Below are positions 20,803-30,982 of a stretch of DNA of 64,000 bases, piece after piece. A model generated the notes under the pieces. It was not told the DNA's origin. It did no database searches and saw nothing but the letters and a program-made list of their open reading frames with translations. The DNA is from Branchiostoma lanceolatum (Eukaryota > Chordata > Leptocardii > Amphioxiformes > Branchiostomatidae), in NCBI RefSeq assembly GCF_035083965.1, contig NC_089738.1:8272734-8336733 (forward strand). The letters are read 5' to 3'. The position numbers and the translations under genes were made by a program. Positions within the stretch are counted from its first letter, which is position 1; the number at the start of each line of letters is the position of its first letter.

Positions 20803-23178
20803 TTACTTCTTAAAATCGTATCCATGCTCCACATAGTTTGTATCGTGTACAATACTGGGGTTGGATTGGTTAGGCCTTCCAGGTATAGATGTGACGCGGT
20901 TCAACTGATCCCTAGCCCCTTCTTGTCCCGTTCTATCCCATCTCTCTTCTGACGTAGCAACGACCCCTTGTTTCTTACTAGATCTAAAAGAAAACCTTCC
21001 TGCACCGGTTAAAACGTCGTGTTCGTAATCTGGAGACGAGGCTACTACTGGCACGCTATTACGTCGCGAGGCTACAGCCGGGGGGTTGTTATGTGGTTGA
21101 ACCACCACCTCGCTTAGAGTGGGGAGGGGGGTGGGGGAGACGGGAGATGTCGGTGACTTGGGAGATTTGATAACACTCGGTTCAGCTCGAGACTCCCACC
21201 GTTCTATCGAGGTCTTACGTTTCAGGCTAGCCTTGCGAGTTTGCCGCGTGTCGGGGTAGACGAACTGCGGTACACCGGCAAGGACACCGCTCTCGTAGTC
21301 GGGAGACACCGGCACAAGGGACGGGCGACGCGTCGGGCTAAAGACCGAGATGTCCCGAAGGTCTAATGCCGGCGGCGATGCCTTGTTGTAGAGAGGAACA
21401 TTATCGTACAACCTAAAGGCGCCTGAATGCCTCTTAGGAGTGTATTGCTGAGACACAGCGGAAGATTTAGCTGCCTCCATTTCTTTCTCTTCGAAGTCGT
21501 AGCCATTTCGAAGGCGGCTAAACTTACAATGCCTCCACGTAAAGAAAGTAAAAATGAGCAACCAATAGAACGCATAGATACCCAACCCTATACCAATGTA
21601 CATAAGCCTGGGGATATCTACTCCATTTCTATGCCTTTCTACCTCAAGGTATAGAGAATACCCCAACCCACTGCCTAGAATGAGAAACCACGCAATAAGG
21701 GGAACCAAGGGGATGAAGTTTGTGACTATCTTTTTCCTACCACTAGTTCCCCACCCGTTCTTGTTAATGGTAAGGATCGCCCAGTACTTAGCTGGGAGTA
21801 GGCTAGTCATGTAAAGCATGGAGTACACGGACATAAACATCATGATAGGGTTTCTACGGAGGATACAAGCGTAGAGGGCTTTGACAAGTCCTATCAGTTG
21901 GATTGTAAGAAGGATAAGAACGATGTTCCACAGACCGGTGTAGAAGAGTCGGATGACGGTGACAGTGACAAAGAACGGGAAAAGTCCGGCAATTATGGAT
22001 TCGTAGGTCATCCACAGGTGATGCTTGTGGAACCACATGGCGTTGTAGAGCCACTCCCTGAAGTAGGATTTGGTCCAGCGGGTCTGTTGGTTGAGCCAGC
22101 GGAGGTACTGAGCGGGCGTCTCGGTGTAACAGAAGGATCGCGCCGTGTACTTTGTGCCGTAGCCGATGCTCAACATGCGGTTGGTCAGATGGCGGTCGTC
22201 GCCGAAGGTGCAGTGTTTCCCGAGGAAGGTCTGGTTGTACCAGTCTTCTAGAAAACTCTGGAGAAGGTCGTTACGGTAGAAGCCTAGCGGTCCGCTGATG
22301 CAGCTCACAACGTTGAAGTAGGACTGACAGGCGCGCTCGATGTTGAAGGCCATCCAGTAGCGCAGACCGCTGAGGAACGAAATCCACGAGTCGGAGTGGT
22401 TCCAGATACGGACGTCTCCGCCGACGGCGCCGACTGAGCGATCGTTGTCTAACACCTTGGCCATCTCTGTTGTACACTGCGCGTCTAGAATCGTGTCCGA
22501 ATCGCAGACTTGTACGTAGTCTACCGTGTCCCCTAGTGCTCTAAACGCCGTGTACATGACCTCCCTCTTCCCTCCCCACTTCTGCATGATACAAGAGTAT
22601 CTGTTGTTCCGTATAATGTCCTGTACGAGTTGGCCGCCGTTGTCTCTTTGCGACGGTACGGCAAGCTTCTCGAGATGCTTGGCTCCAAACTCTAGCCCGG
22701 GGACGTTGTCCGGGAGAGGCTCTGTGTGGTGATAGTTGTGTCTCCAAACAAAAGTGTCCGAGTTCTCGGCGCCGAAAACCTCGACGAACTGGTCCCGCAT
22801 GTACATATCGTCGTCTGAGTTTCCGTCGATGACCATGATGACTTTTAAGTTCTCGTAATCTATGTCGCGAACGGATTCTAAACACTTTTGTAGCAAGACG
22901 GGGTCTTCTTGGTACGCTGCGATCATCAAGGCGACGGATTTTCCTTGGCATGGTGGGAACTCAGACGATTGTTTCATCTTTCTGTGCTCAAGGAAGGCAA
23001 AGATGCTTTGTATGATGAGATGGACGGCGAGGACGGCACCATACAGGCCGAAGGAGAGGTAGTTGTCCGGGGTGGAGACGAACTGGAAGCCGTAGGAGTA
23101 CACGGCGATCATTCCCGCTAGGATGGCCACGGCGAAAAGCCAGGTGAACACCATACGGAGAACCGTGGTACACTTCAT
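20803..23178 (-). CDS. HAS: Hyaluronan synthase with repeated C-terminal tail (HAS-C)
   Basis: Third HAS paralogue, closest to HAS-B. The 791-residue protein shows N-terminal membrane segments (about 8-62), DGNSDDD (118-124), CDSDT (225-229), GDDRH (326-330), QQTRW (364-368), WGTSGRK (476-482) and a final membrane segment near 525-548. The cytosolic tail of about 240 residues carries the same motif, RRPSLVPVSPDYESGVLAGV (617-636), with RKTSIERW after it, a Pro-Ser hinge (KSPKSPTSPVSP), a second degenerate copy (RRNSVPVVASSPDYEHDVLT, 705-724) and YVEHGYDF near the end (782-789). The ATG at 23178 directly follows the acceptor CCCTCAG; upstream in-frame codons are intronic. It is in tandem with HAS-B. 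The leader exon is predicted at 25013-25145 and possibly also at 30547-30700. Confidence 0.94.
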   Translation of the reverse strand: MKCTTVLRMVFTWLFAVAILAGMIAVYSYGFQFVSTPDNYLSFGLYGAVLAVHLIIQSIFAFLEHRKMKQSSEFPPCQGKSVALMIAAYQEDPVLLQKCLESVRDIDYENLKVIMVIDGNSDDDMYMRDQFVEVFGAENSDTFVWRHNYHHTEPLPDNVPGLEFGAKHLEKLAVPSQRDNGGQLVQDIIRNNRYSCIMQKWGGKREVMYTAFRALGDTVDYVQVCDSDTILDAQCTTEMAKVLDNDRSVGAVGGDVRIWNHSDSWISFLSGLRYWMAFNIERACQSYFNVVSCISGPLGFYRNDLLQSFLEDWYNQTFLGKHCTFGDDRHLTNRMLSIGYGTKYTARSFCYTETPAQYLRWLNQQTRWTKSYFREWLYNAMWFHKHHLWMTYESIIAGLFPFFVTVTVIRLFYTGLWNIVLILLTIQLIGLVKALYACILRRNPIMMFMSVYSMLYMTSLLPAKYWAILTINKNGWGTSGRKKIVTNFIPLVPLIAWFLILGSGLGYSLYLEVERHRNGVDIPRLMYIGIGLGIYAFYWLLIFTFFTWRHCKFSRLRNGYDFEEKEMEAAKSSAVSQQYTPKRHSGAFRLYDNVPLYNKASPPALDLRDISVFSPTRRPSLVPVSPDYESGVLAGVPQFVYPDTRQTRKASLKRKTSIERWESRAEPSVIKSPKSPTSPVSPTPLPTLSEVVVQPHNNPPAVASRRNSVPVVASSPDYEHDVLTGAGRFSFRSSKKQGVVATSEERWDRTGQEGARDQLNRVTSIPGRPNQSNPSIVHDTNYVEHGYDFKK

Positions 23179-25012
23179 CTGAGGGAAAAACATGAACATT
23201 TTTAAATACACGGCAAAAATAGTTACTAAGGCAACTGGATACGATTTTGAAACAGTAAGACGTTTCAGACAGTATTTGCTATCTTTCGTCAATGACTAAG
23301 GAAAGAGCTGGAAAACCAGGTTTTACATGCACCAAAACCATGAAAATACATTTCTCTCTTTTTAACAAAACAACACACATTACAACAAATCCACAACCAC
23401 GATGCATTTAATGTATGGATGTATTTATTCTACTGAGGGCGGATTTTAAATCGCCTATAAGGGATTGCATTGTTGTTGGGCCGTACCCAAAGAACGGAAT
23501 CTTACTAAATAATTAAGCTTACACACAAAAACGCACAAAATTGTCTTCCTAGAAACTCTTTGTAGCTAGGGTCGCACCCAAGGAACGGGGCTCTAAAAAT
23601 GTATTGTCAATTGTTAATCCAAGAGGAGCGGCATAGAGTCATGATTCTATGATTATCATAAACAATTTTCACCATTGATCAGTGACAGGTGCGGTTGGGC
23701 GTGCCATGGGCACGATCAGATAAACGGATTAACTACGGGTGTGGGCACGGTCAAGGAAGGAAGTAGCCTCATACCAACGTCACAATACCAGAATAGATCC
23801 GCTATTTAAACACCGGCCACAGGAAACCACTATGCACATTAATTAACATGGGACGGAACACTTGAAATCGACGGAACGACCATACATTTATGAATGGGGA
23901 AAACTTGTGACAAATAGCATTTTTCAAAGTTAAGTAGTAAAGTGTCATATTTCTTTTTTAACGTAACATGAGTAATAGCTACTGTCAAACATAACACATA
24001 AGGGTCCTCGAGCTCATAGTAATTAGTCTAGAGTTAGGGCGCCCGTTACGACACATAGACGCTAATGGAGTTTCAATGAAGACACATATACCCACTGGGT
24101 TCAGTACAGGTCACAACAGAAAACGCCACAGTTTACAAATATATATGTACAATGACGAGCTAGCACTAGTCTAATAATTACGTGAATTTGGCTTCTTCTC
24201 GCTTCTTAGTAATGGTGTAAATATAGGTACAGATGTGCTTTATGATAAAGGGTTTGTCTAAAGCCATTAGAAATTTTTTGTGGAGCCGGAATCGCGTTAG
24301 CTTCTAAACGCCCAAATACATTTTAACTTTTAACAGAAGTCTAATTCAAGTTGTTATAAATGAGCAAGCAATTTATGTAACGAAAGGCCCTAAACTAAGA
24401 CCAGGTAACACAGAAGTATGTACAAATACGCCCCGCCTAGTGTTACAAAACGGTAACGTTAGCACATGTAACCAAAGCGAAGAGTAAACAACGACATGTA
24501 TGCCTATCAACACACTTGACAGGTAGACATAGGCGTTTCCCTTCTACCTGTCTCAGACGCTCTTCAAACAAACTTACCCCTATATTCACCGCTAAAGAAC
24601 TACTCAGTCACCGAGAGTTTGTCTTTCAGGATAGCTTCCGTTGTTTTTACTTTATCTGGGTCACCTTTTTCATGTGGACAAATTTCACACTTTCCCCCTA
24701 CAATTACCCATGAAAAATCACGCCTGCCCTAGCAGAAGAAAAGACGATTCTTTGACCATCGATGTAGAAAATTGTACAGACGCGAAAGTATGTAGAAGAA
24801 TTTTGAAAGCAATTTTGAAAAGAAAGAGGAAGGTTGTCCCGTCAACTAGAAAACCTGAATATGGGTTAGGACAGGGCTACACTGTATGTCGACAAGGACA
24901 TTTCACAAATGGGTAAAAATTCCTTCTAAAGCAAGAGAAAGAGATAAAAAAAACTAATATTTGAGGTAGAAACCGACGCGTAACTCACAACAAATTAACT
25001 ACAATTTCTTAC
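23179..25012 (-). other. HAS-C leader intron
   Basis: Donor TTAAG|GTAAGA at 25012 and acceptor CCCTCAG at 23179 on the - strand. It contains the segment (23440-23860) duplicated at 26690-27070, and a stretch at about 24100-24300 resembling 33730-33960. No coding exon recognised. Confidence 0.6.
23440..23860. repeat. Diverged duplicated segment (copy 1 of 2)
   Basis: Aligns in direct orientation with about 26690-27070. Shared words include GGAACGGGGCTCTAAAAATG, GTGACAGGTGCGGTT, GGCGTGCCATGGG, CAAGGAAGGAAGTA and GAATAGATCCGCTATTTAAA. The shared TATTTAAA reads as an AT-rich TATA-like site on either strand. A local duplication or a small mobile element; which is not resolved. Confidence 0.7.
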
Positions 25013-25145
25013 CTTAAATTCTTGTATGAAGGGGGGTTCCTAAGATCACTTTTCCGATATAAAAAACTGAGCTTTTCACAAATTACTGAGAATATATCTT
25101 CCAACTGAGTACGTTGTCTTTCCCCTAAGCCCGCTATCGGGTACA
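25013..25145 (-). other. HAS-C non-coding first exon (predicted)
   Basis: The segment between TATA (25171-25178) and a consensus donor (TTTAAG|GTAAGA) on the - strand. TATA-to-donor distance is about 158 nt, similar to HAS-B. Confidence 0.6.
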
Positions 25146-25170
25146 CTGAAATAGCTACAAACTTTCCGAA

Positions 25171-25226
25171 CTTTTATATACACCTACAAACAATGGAAGG
25201 TGGAATTCCAGGGTTTGGTGACGTCA
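25171..25226 (-). promoter_or_regulatory. HAS-C promoter: TATA box and CRE
   Basis: On the - strand TATAAAAG (25178-25171) with a perfect palindromic TGACGTCA (25219-25226) about 40 bp upstream. Same element pair as HAS-B, more closely spaced. Confidence 0.6.
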
Positions 25227-25229
25227 GTT

Positions 25230-25885
25230 CTGTGAAGTTGTGATGTCTGTACCTGTGCGTAAATGGGCGTGGCCTCTTCAGGTGTGCACGGGTGGTATCA
25301 CCTGTGCTATGTCATACCACCTGTCCGTCAGGTATGACTCAGTTGTTGGGACTTCCGTGGACGGCGCCTTTGTGACGCCGAAAGAATAGTAAAATGTCCA
25401 TTCTTTTAGAACTGAGTAATACTACAAGCCAATGAATAAAACATGGTTATACCTCTAGGTACACGTATATGATCATGATTTTATTTCATATTTGTCAACC
25501 GAGTAATGCTATAAACCAAAGAATAATGACATTGTATGCTTCTTCTCTTTTGTTTCGTACTTTTTCAATTTCACAAGGTAATGAATGAGACATTGCATAG
25601 GGGTATCATCTTTTTAATCATTTTCTGATAAACGTTGTATTCTTTTCTGAATCGATATTTTTCTCAATTTTCCTCATATTTTCCAAAACAGATACTTCAT
25701 ATATTCACCGCGCAAAACAATAGCCGAGTATATTTTGTATTGGGGTGAACTGATATAGAAGTTGACTGACTTTTAATTTGTAACGACTAGACTATACCTT
25801 TTCGTAATGTTGTTGTACTGTCACTATGCAAGATTTAGAGATAGCAGGTGCTGTTATTCAAAGAATCTTAAGTGTTTTGTAGTAA
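25230..25885. other. Upstream of HAS-C, no gene seen
   Basis: Contains short direct and inverted AGGTGTG/CACCTGT motifs around 25270-25340, possibly promoter-proximal. Otherwise AT-rich non-coding DNA. Confidence 0.4.
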
Positions 25886-26561
25886 GGCCACAGCAAGTAA
25901 ATTTTATGGATGACATCCTCCGCAGACTCCAAAATTAATGAGATAGGGCGAAAAAAAAACAAGGCGGGCCAAAAAAAAAACATTCCTATATTTTCAAATT
26001 TTGAGATCATAATTCTTGTCAAACAAGAATGGAGGCGACGAAATATGATATCATGACCAACAGGTCTTTTAGTCCTGTATTCAACGAATGTATTAGTCCT
26101 GTATTCATTCATATGTGATATAAAACCTCCTTGATTCAACAGTAAACATGTCCTTGTAGATGTGTATACATCTTAATAGACTAACTATAACAAATGCAGA
26201 AAAGAGCTTGTTGTACCTACAGTACCACCATCTGAAGCAACTACACTGGGTATTCATATGCGATGAAACACCTTGTGTATACAGCTCAATCAACTAGACC
26301 CCTCCCCCCATTATTTATATAATGTCCTTGCTAGAACAAATGCAGAAAACAGCTTGTTATTATACCATCATGGGCAGGAACTACACTGGGTATTCATATG
26401 CAATGAAACACCTTAGACTGTCAACGTTTACGACATATTTGCAAATTTTTGGCATGTTGACCACCGTCGGAGGGCAATGAAATTTCTTGTTTTTTATTTC
26501 GAAATCAGGCGAAAATTAATGAGCGCGCTGATGTCATCCATAAAAATTACTTGCTGTGGCC
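25886..26561. mobile_element. MITE, 676 bp, TAA target duplication
   Basis: Terminal inverted repeats GGCCACAGCAAGTAA and TTACTTGCTGTGGCC, extending to an inner ATGGATGACATC inverted pair; flanks TAA on both sides. Highly similar to 39712-40354. The TAA duplication points to a PIF/Harbinger-type source. No transposase inside. Confidence 0.85.
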
Positions 26562-26689
26562 TAATCTCAAATGGCATGAGAGGGGACGCACGTCGTAACA
26601 TATACACCTAAAATTAATCCTTCACTATATGAATATATATATGTCAGCTGTCTGATAATGCTGAGAAGGAATCTAAACCTTTCTTAGAA

Positions 26690-27070
26690 AAATAAACTTA
26701 CACACAAGAAATGCACAAAACTGTTTAACTAGAAATACTCGGTTGCTAAGTTCTGTCAAGTCATTCGACAGGTCGTATATAAGGGCTTGCATTGTTGTTA
26801 GGCTGCACCCAATGAACGGGGCTCTAAAAATGCATGGTCAATTGTAAACCCAAAGGAGTGGTCTAGAGTCGTGACTTTGTAAAATGTTTTCCCATTGGCA
26901 GTGACAGGTGCGGTTAGGCGTGCCATGGGTACGGTCAAATCAATGGATTATATCAGAGGTGTGGTCATGATCAAGGAAGGAAGTAACCCCAAACCAACGT
27001 CACAATTTCCCAGAATAGATCCGCTATTTAAACACTGTCCACAGGAAGCCAACGTGCACATCTGTGTGTA
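26690..27070. repeat. Diverged duplicated segment (copy 2 of 2)
   Basis: Direct-orientation relative of 23440-23860, about 3.2 kb further from HAS-C. Both copies keep the TATTTAAA block and the GTGACAGGTGCGGTT block. Confidence 0.7.
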
Positions 27071-27279
27071 TCTTACTATGATGCACTACGATAGCCATCT
27101 CGACGTCTAGAAGACTCCTTGAAAACTACTTAGAGCAATCTTCTAAGTAAACACAAAGAAGGTGTAGATGCTACTGATGAAACCACCTTTTAAAGAACCA
27201 TTGTTGTGTTGCCATATAACAGTTAGTAGATATGTGAGTAGGGTATACGATGATATGTTTCTACTGTATTTAGTAACAT

Positions 27280-27475
27280 TAATCCACCGCGTTACATTAA
27301 TCCGCCACTTTGAAAAACAGTGTGTTTGGGAGATCTCTAGTGCTGCACCCCCAAGGTATGCACAGTTTAGATATACAGGAGTGCATTATACTGGGGGACG
27401 TTGGGTTGGAGATCTGTTTGGGCGTATCTTTTCAGGGTGGTGGAATTATGTACCCTGGTGAAATTATGTTTGTAG
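27280..27475 (+). repeat. Dispersed repeat, inverted relative of 4480-4690
   Basis: Carries AGTGCTGCACCCCC, GGAGTGCATTATACTGGGGG and tandem GTGGTGGAATTATGT-type motifs in the opposite orientation to the 4.5-kb copy. Confidence 0.6.
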
Positions 27476-27875
27476 ATGTTACTAACTGCATATATTTTAG
27501 GACAAAGAAAGTCCGAAGTAAATAATGATAGGGACACGAAATTCCGTCTCGCTACTTTGGATTTAATTAGTTTGAATGTCCATTGAATGTCCTTGGGGTC
27601 AATTCGTTGGACACGTTGTGTCATCAAGCCTGACTCTAATTAAGGTACGCAGACACTTAATTGTTATGACGTCAGAAACATAATGAAGAATTTGCGTCAC
27701 CGATTAATTGAAAATCAACATATCAGCTTTACATCTTGTCAAGAAAAATACAATGTCCCATTGATATGCTGTTTAATCGTTGTTCAGAAAGGTCATTAAC
27801 CTCGCGTTAACTAGTACGTTGTGAGTGGCGGTCATCTACATCTACATTGCTGGTACCCCCAAATAGCCTCTTCAG

Positions 27876-28130
27876 GGGCAAAGTAGGGGGGGGGGGAGTT
27901 GAGGTCCCGGGCTAAGGCGGGCAGGCCTCCAGCCAAGCACGGAACGACTCAACGGTGGGAGCCGTCGCAACCGTGCCAGGCAGGGTATTACACTGGGGGA
28001 TAGTACGGGGAAAGAAGGAGTGTTTATATGTATCGGTACTTCTTGCGTGAATGGTGTAAAACTTGAGGTCATGGCTCGTTTTTGATCTATAAAATTCATT
28101 GAATTCGGTCCGTCAGCGAGGTCGCAGCGA
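27876..28130 (-). pseudogene. LINE fragment, C-terminal end of reverse-transcriptase ORF
   Basis: The - strand frame at about 28112-27925 reads through ...HDLKFYTIHARS, then KHSFFPRTIPQCNTLP and APTVESFRAWL before a stop. This matches the usual ending of non-LTR retrotransposon ORF2 proteins (FFPRTIPLWNSLP...SLEAFK). Only this terminal piece remains. A run of about eleven G follows at 27887-27897. A 5'-truncated copy is the likely origin. Confidence 0.7.
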
Positions 28131-28644
28131 GGTCACCGCCCTAGCGGAATGGGGGTGTAACGACGCTTGGTATCATGAGGTAGAGAGGGGAACACAAGAT
28201 GGAATGAATGACATGTCCAGACAAAAGCGAATTATCCCGTATTTGTAATGTCTAGAGATTAAAGTATAAAGACTTCTAGGGGAAGTGCCTGTCTGAAGTT
28301 AAGCTGTGATGGCGGGGTCAGTGATCGGTACGTACTTGATGTACGAGGTTTTGGAATGAGACCAGGATGTTAAACCGCAAGTATGGTAAAAATTGCGACA
28401 TTAAAAAAATCATACTTTTTTTTACTTGTCGTATATGAGGGGTTTGGCTACCGCACTTCTACCGGTTCTTTGAATAGCTGTCATTGTGACGCAATAATGT
28501 CAAGACTATAGTTCTAGGGCACACCTTTGGGACACAAGTCCGGGCATGCATGTAAGTGCACCTAACAAATCAACAGTCGTCGAGACCACACTAGAGAATT
28601 AAAGAAATGCATATTAAAAGGTCAAAATACGGGTTTTAACCCAA

Positions 28645-28810
28645 CCATACACACACACACACACACCCTCAACACACACACACACATATTACAAGTACAC
28701 ACACACACGCGCGCGTGCGCGCACAACCGAACACACACACAGAACACGCAGAAACACACACACACAGAGAAGCATACGCACACACACAAACACACACGCA
28801 CACACAAAGC
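28645..28810. repeat. (CA)n microsatellite, interrupted
   Basis: Several CA runs broken by short unique words, including a GCGCGCGTGCGCGC core near 28706. The Cys/Val-rich antisense frame is an artefact. Confidence 0.95.
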
Positions 28811-29418
28811 CAACAAAAGATCTATACAACAAAAGTCAGTGTAAACGGTGTGTCCTTTTCGGTACCGTAAAACACACCTCACATCATTTAATGCTTATGA
28901 GAAATCCCAAAATTGCATTTTACGCCAGCAATTGCATAGGTTGACATTCAACCGACTTATTCCAAAAGACAGTTTGACTAAATCTTAGACTTTGCCCCGG
29001 GCCCGCGCTATTAGGAATCCCTTTGTCTTGTATTTTCTGACGTAAGCAGTTTGTGACTTGCGTATGTACTGCGCATTGATTATATCTCCAAGCAAATTGT
29101 GAAAGAGTCCTTCTGAAAGTCCTCAAAAGGACTGTTTAAAAAACGATCTAAGAAACCCATGTGTAGCTTATCGTTGGCAACGTTTATTTAGAGATATGCA
29201 AAGTAGCACTACCGAGTTCTGAGTAGCCTGTACTGGTACCATCTGGTCTATATGTTAGTCGTGCATGAGTAAGCAACAGAGGACAGTCATTAGACAGCGC
29301 TACTGTGGCCTAAGGCGATGTCCTGTCTATTGCCATCAATCAACAGACCTGTTTCCGCGACAGTTTAAAACGTTTGAGCAGAGACAGTTGCTACATTGTG
29401 CACAGCGCTACCACCGAA

Positions 29419-29628
29419 TACTGTAAAAGCAGAAATGTTCGCGGTGGCTTTATGCTCGCGGTGAACTCTTTACCGCGAACTTAAAACCACCGCGAAAAGC
29501 CGTTCTGTTGTGTGACTGTAGCACTACTAACTATTGTTTCAAACGCAAACTCAAAATCACCGCGTACACTCCATTTTCTTCCCTACGGCGAAATTAAATC
29601 CCAGCGAACATTTCTGCACTTACAGTAG
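29419..29628. mobile_element. MITE, about 210 bp, TACTGTAA ends
   Basis: Ends TACTGTAAAAGCAGAAATGTT and the inverted AACATTTCTGCACTTACAGTA. Internal GCGGTGG/CCACCGCG inverted motifs. Relatives: 43011-43490 (diverged pair), 56498-56700 and 56747-56930. Confidence 0.75.
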
Positions 29629-30546
29629 GCTGTGGAATTATAAAGAGCCTTAAAATCCTTGGTTGAACGAAACGCTAAACCTTGCATATTCTCAGCGTAT
29701 ACTTACCTTTACAATAGTATGACACCGATTAGAAGTTTTGAACATGCAAAGAAGTTACTATGTCTAAGTTTGAGTTTTAAAAATGCCATTGTGTAACGAC
29801 ATTTTACCATTACAACACACAGAATGCGACACACAAAACAAATATTTTCTTTACAGCGACAGAGAGTCTAGTTTATTTTTCCCTACAGTTCGCGGCGTAT
29901 TTCTACAGCAGACAGTTGAAGCGTGCATAGCGTACAAGTAGAGCGCTTGCGCAACAAGCTTCGGGCTATGTGACCGTATTGACCTGAGCTCTGTCTGTCA
30001 CATTATACAAGATCGCTTAGAGAGATACACAGTTTGCGTTGTACAGAGGGGCTGGTTCACTTGATATATTCCTATTTTTCACCTGTATGATAAGTTTGAT
30101 ACATACCATTGGAATTGACTTGAAATAAAAGTACTAAATAGAAAGTTTGTTACAATTAATTCATTTCGGCAATTTTCGGCAACCTACTTTTAAGCAAAAT
30201 CCTTAAATTTGCAGCTAGTTTTGAAAGAAACCGCACTTAAAGGAATGAACTTCGTTTATTGCTTAATCTATGGCTATAGCGCTATCGCAAACATATTGTA
30301 ACATATCATAATGTTAAAGCAAACTCAAAAGAACATCTAGACTTTCGGAAAAATGAATTCAAGTGTCAGTCTAAAACTGAAAAAGAGAGCTAACGGTACA
30401 CATGGCTCAAATCCACAATTGTCTCGGTTGGTTCAAAATCAATCGGATATACGTATACTGTCATCATACTGTAATAACTTTCCTACCTACGAGACCCACT
30501 TAAAACCTTAAGACAAAATAGAAAAGGAAAGAGAAAAACTTCTTAC
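29629..30546. other. Non-coding, nothing recognised
   Basis: No gene or clear repeat. On the - strand it would be intron if the exon at 30547-30700 is real. Confidence 0.4.
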
Positions 30547-30700
30547 CTTTCTAAAGTGTTGTTTCCCGTAAGTTAAGCGAAGCCCTCCTACTGCGTAGAG
30601 TAGTATTCCCTACTACAATATGAAGTAACTTTCTATTACAACAGTGCAAGGTAGCTACCTCAACTAGCGGTATTGACTTAGCGGCTGTGATGTGCCGAGT
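30547..30700 (-). other. Orphan first exon resembling the HAS leader layout
   Basis: On the - strand TATAAAAG (30731-30724) is followed by about 150 nt and a consensus donor, AGAAAG|GTAAGA, at 30546. The TATA-to-donor distance is about 177 nt, against 158 and 169 nt for HAS-C and HAS-B. No coding exon follows before HAS-C, so it may be an upstream alternative first exon of HAS-C, a relic of a lost HAS gene, or chance. Confidence 0.4.
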
Positions 30701-30723
30701 GAGGGAAACTCACATTAGTCTGA

Positions 30724-30982
30724 CTTTTATACTTCTTGGCAAGTTCTATCGGAAATACGAATGTTTTCTGTATGAGTGTAAGGTGTTTTGGGATACATGT
30801 CTATCACTAGGCGGGCCCACGCGTTTGTATGTCGTTTCGATACGTCACTTCCTTCACAGAAGCCGATACAAGAAAGCTGTTGATTGGTGAAAGAATGCGG
30901 GTACTGCAGGTGTCAGGTGTCGCTTCTGACGTATGAGTCATGTTAACCTGGGATAACCTTGAATACCACAGCCCATATAAGG
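30724..30982 (-). promoter_or_regulatory. Putative promoter: TATA, AP-1, CArG box
   Basis: TATAAAAG (30731-30724, - strand), TGAGTCA (30934-30940) next to TGACGTA (about 30927), and a perfect CArG box CCATATAAGG (30973-30982), the SRF-binding consensus. Confidence 0.4.

Noticed and set aside
28622..28882. Cys/Val-rich open frame at the CA repeat, and the similar frames at 31654-32019
   Set aside because: Translation of dinucleotide repeats.
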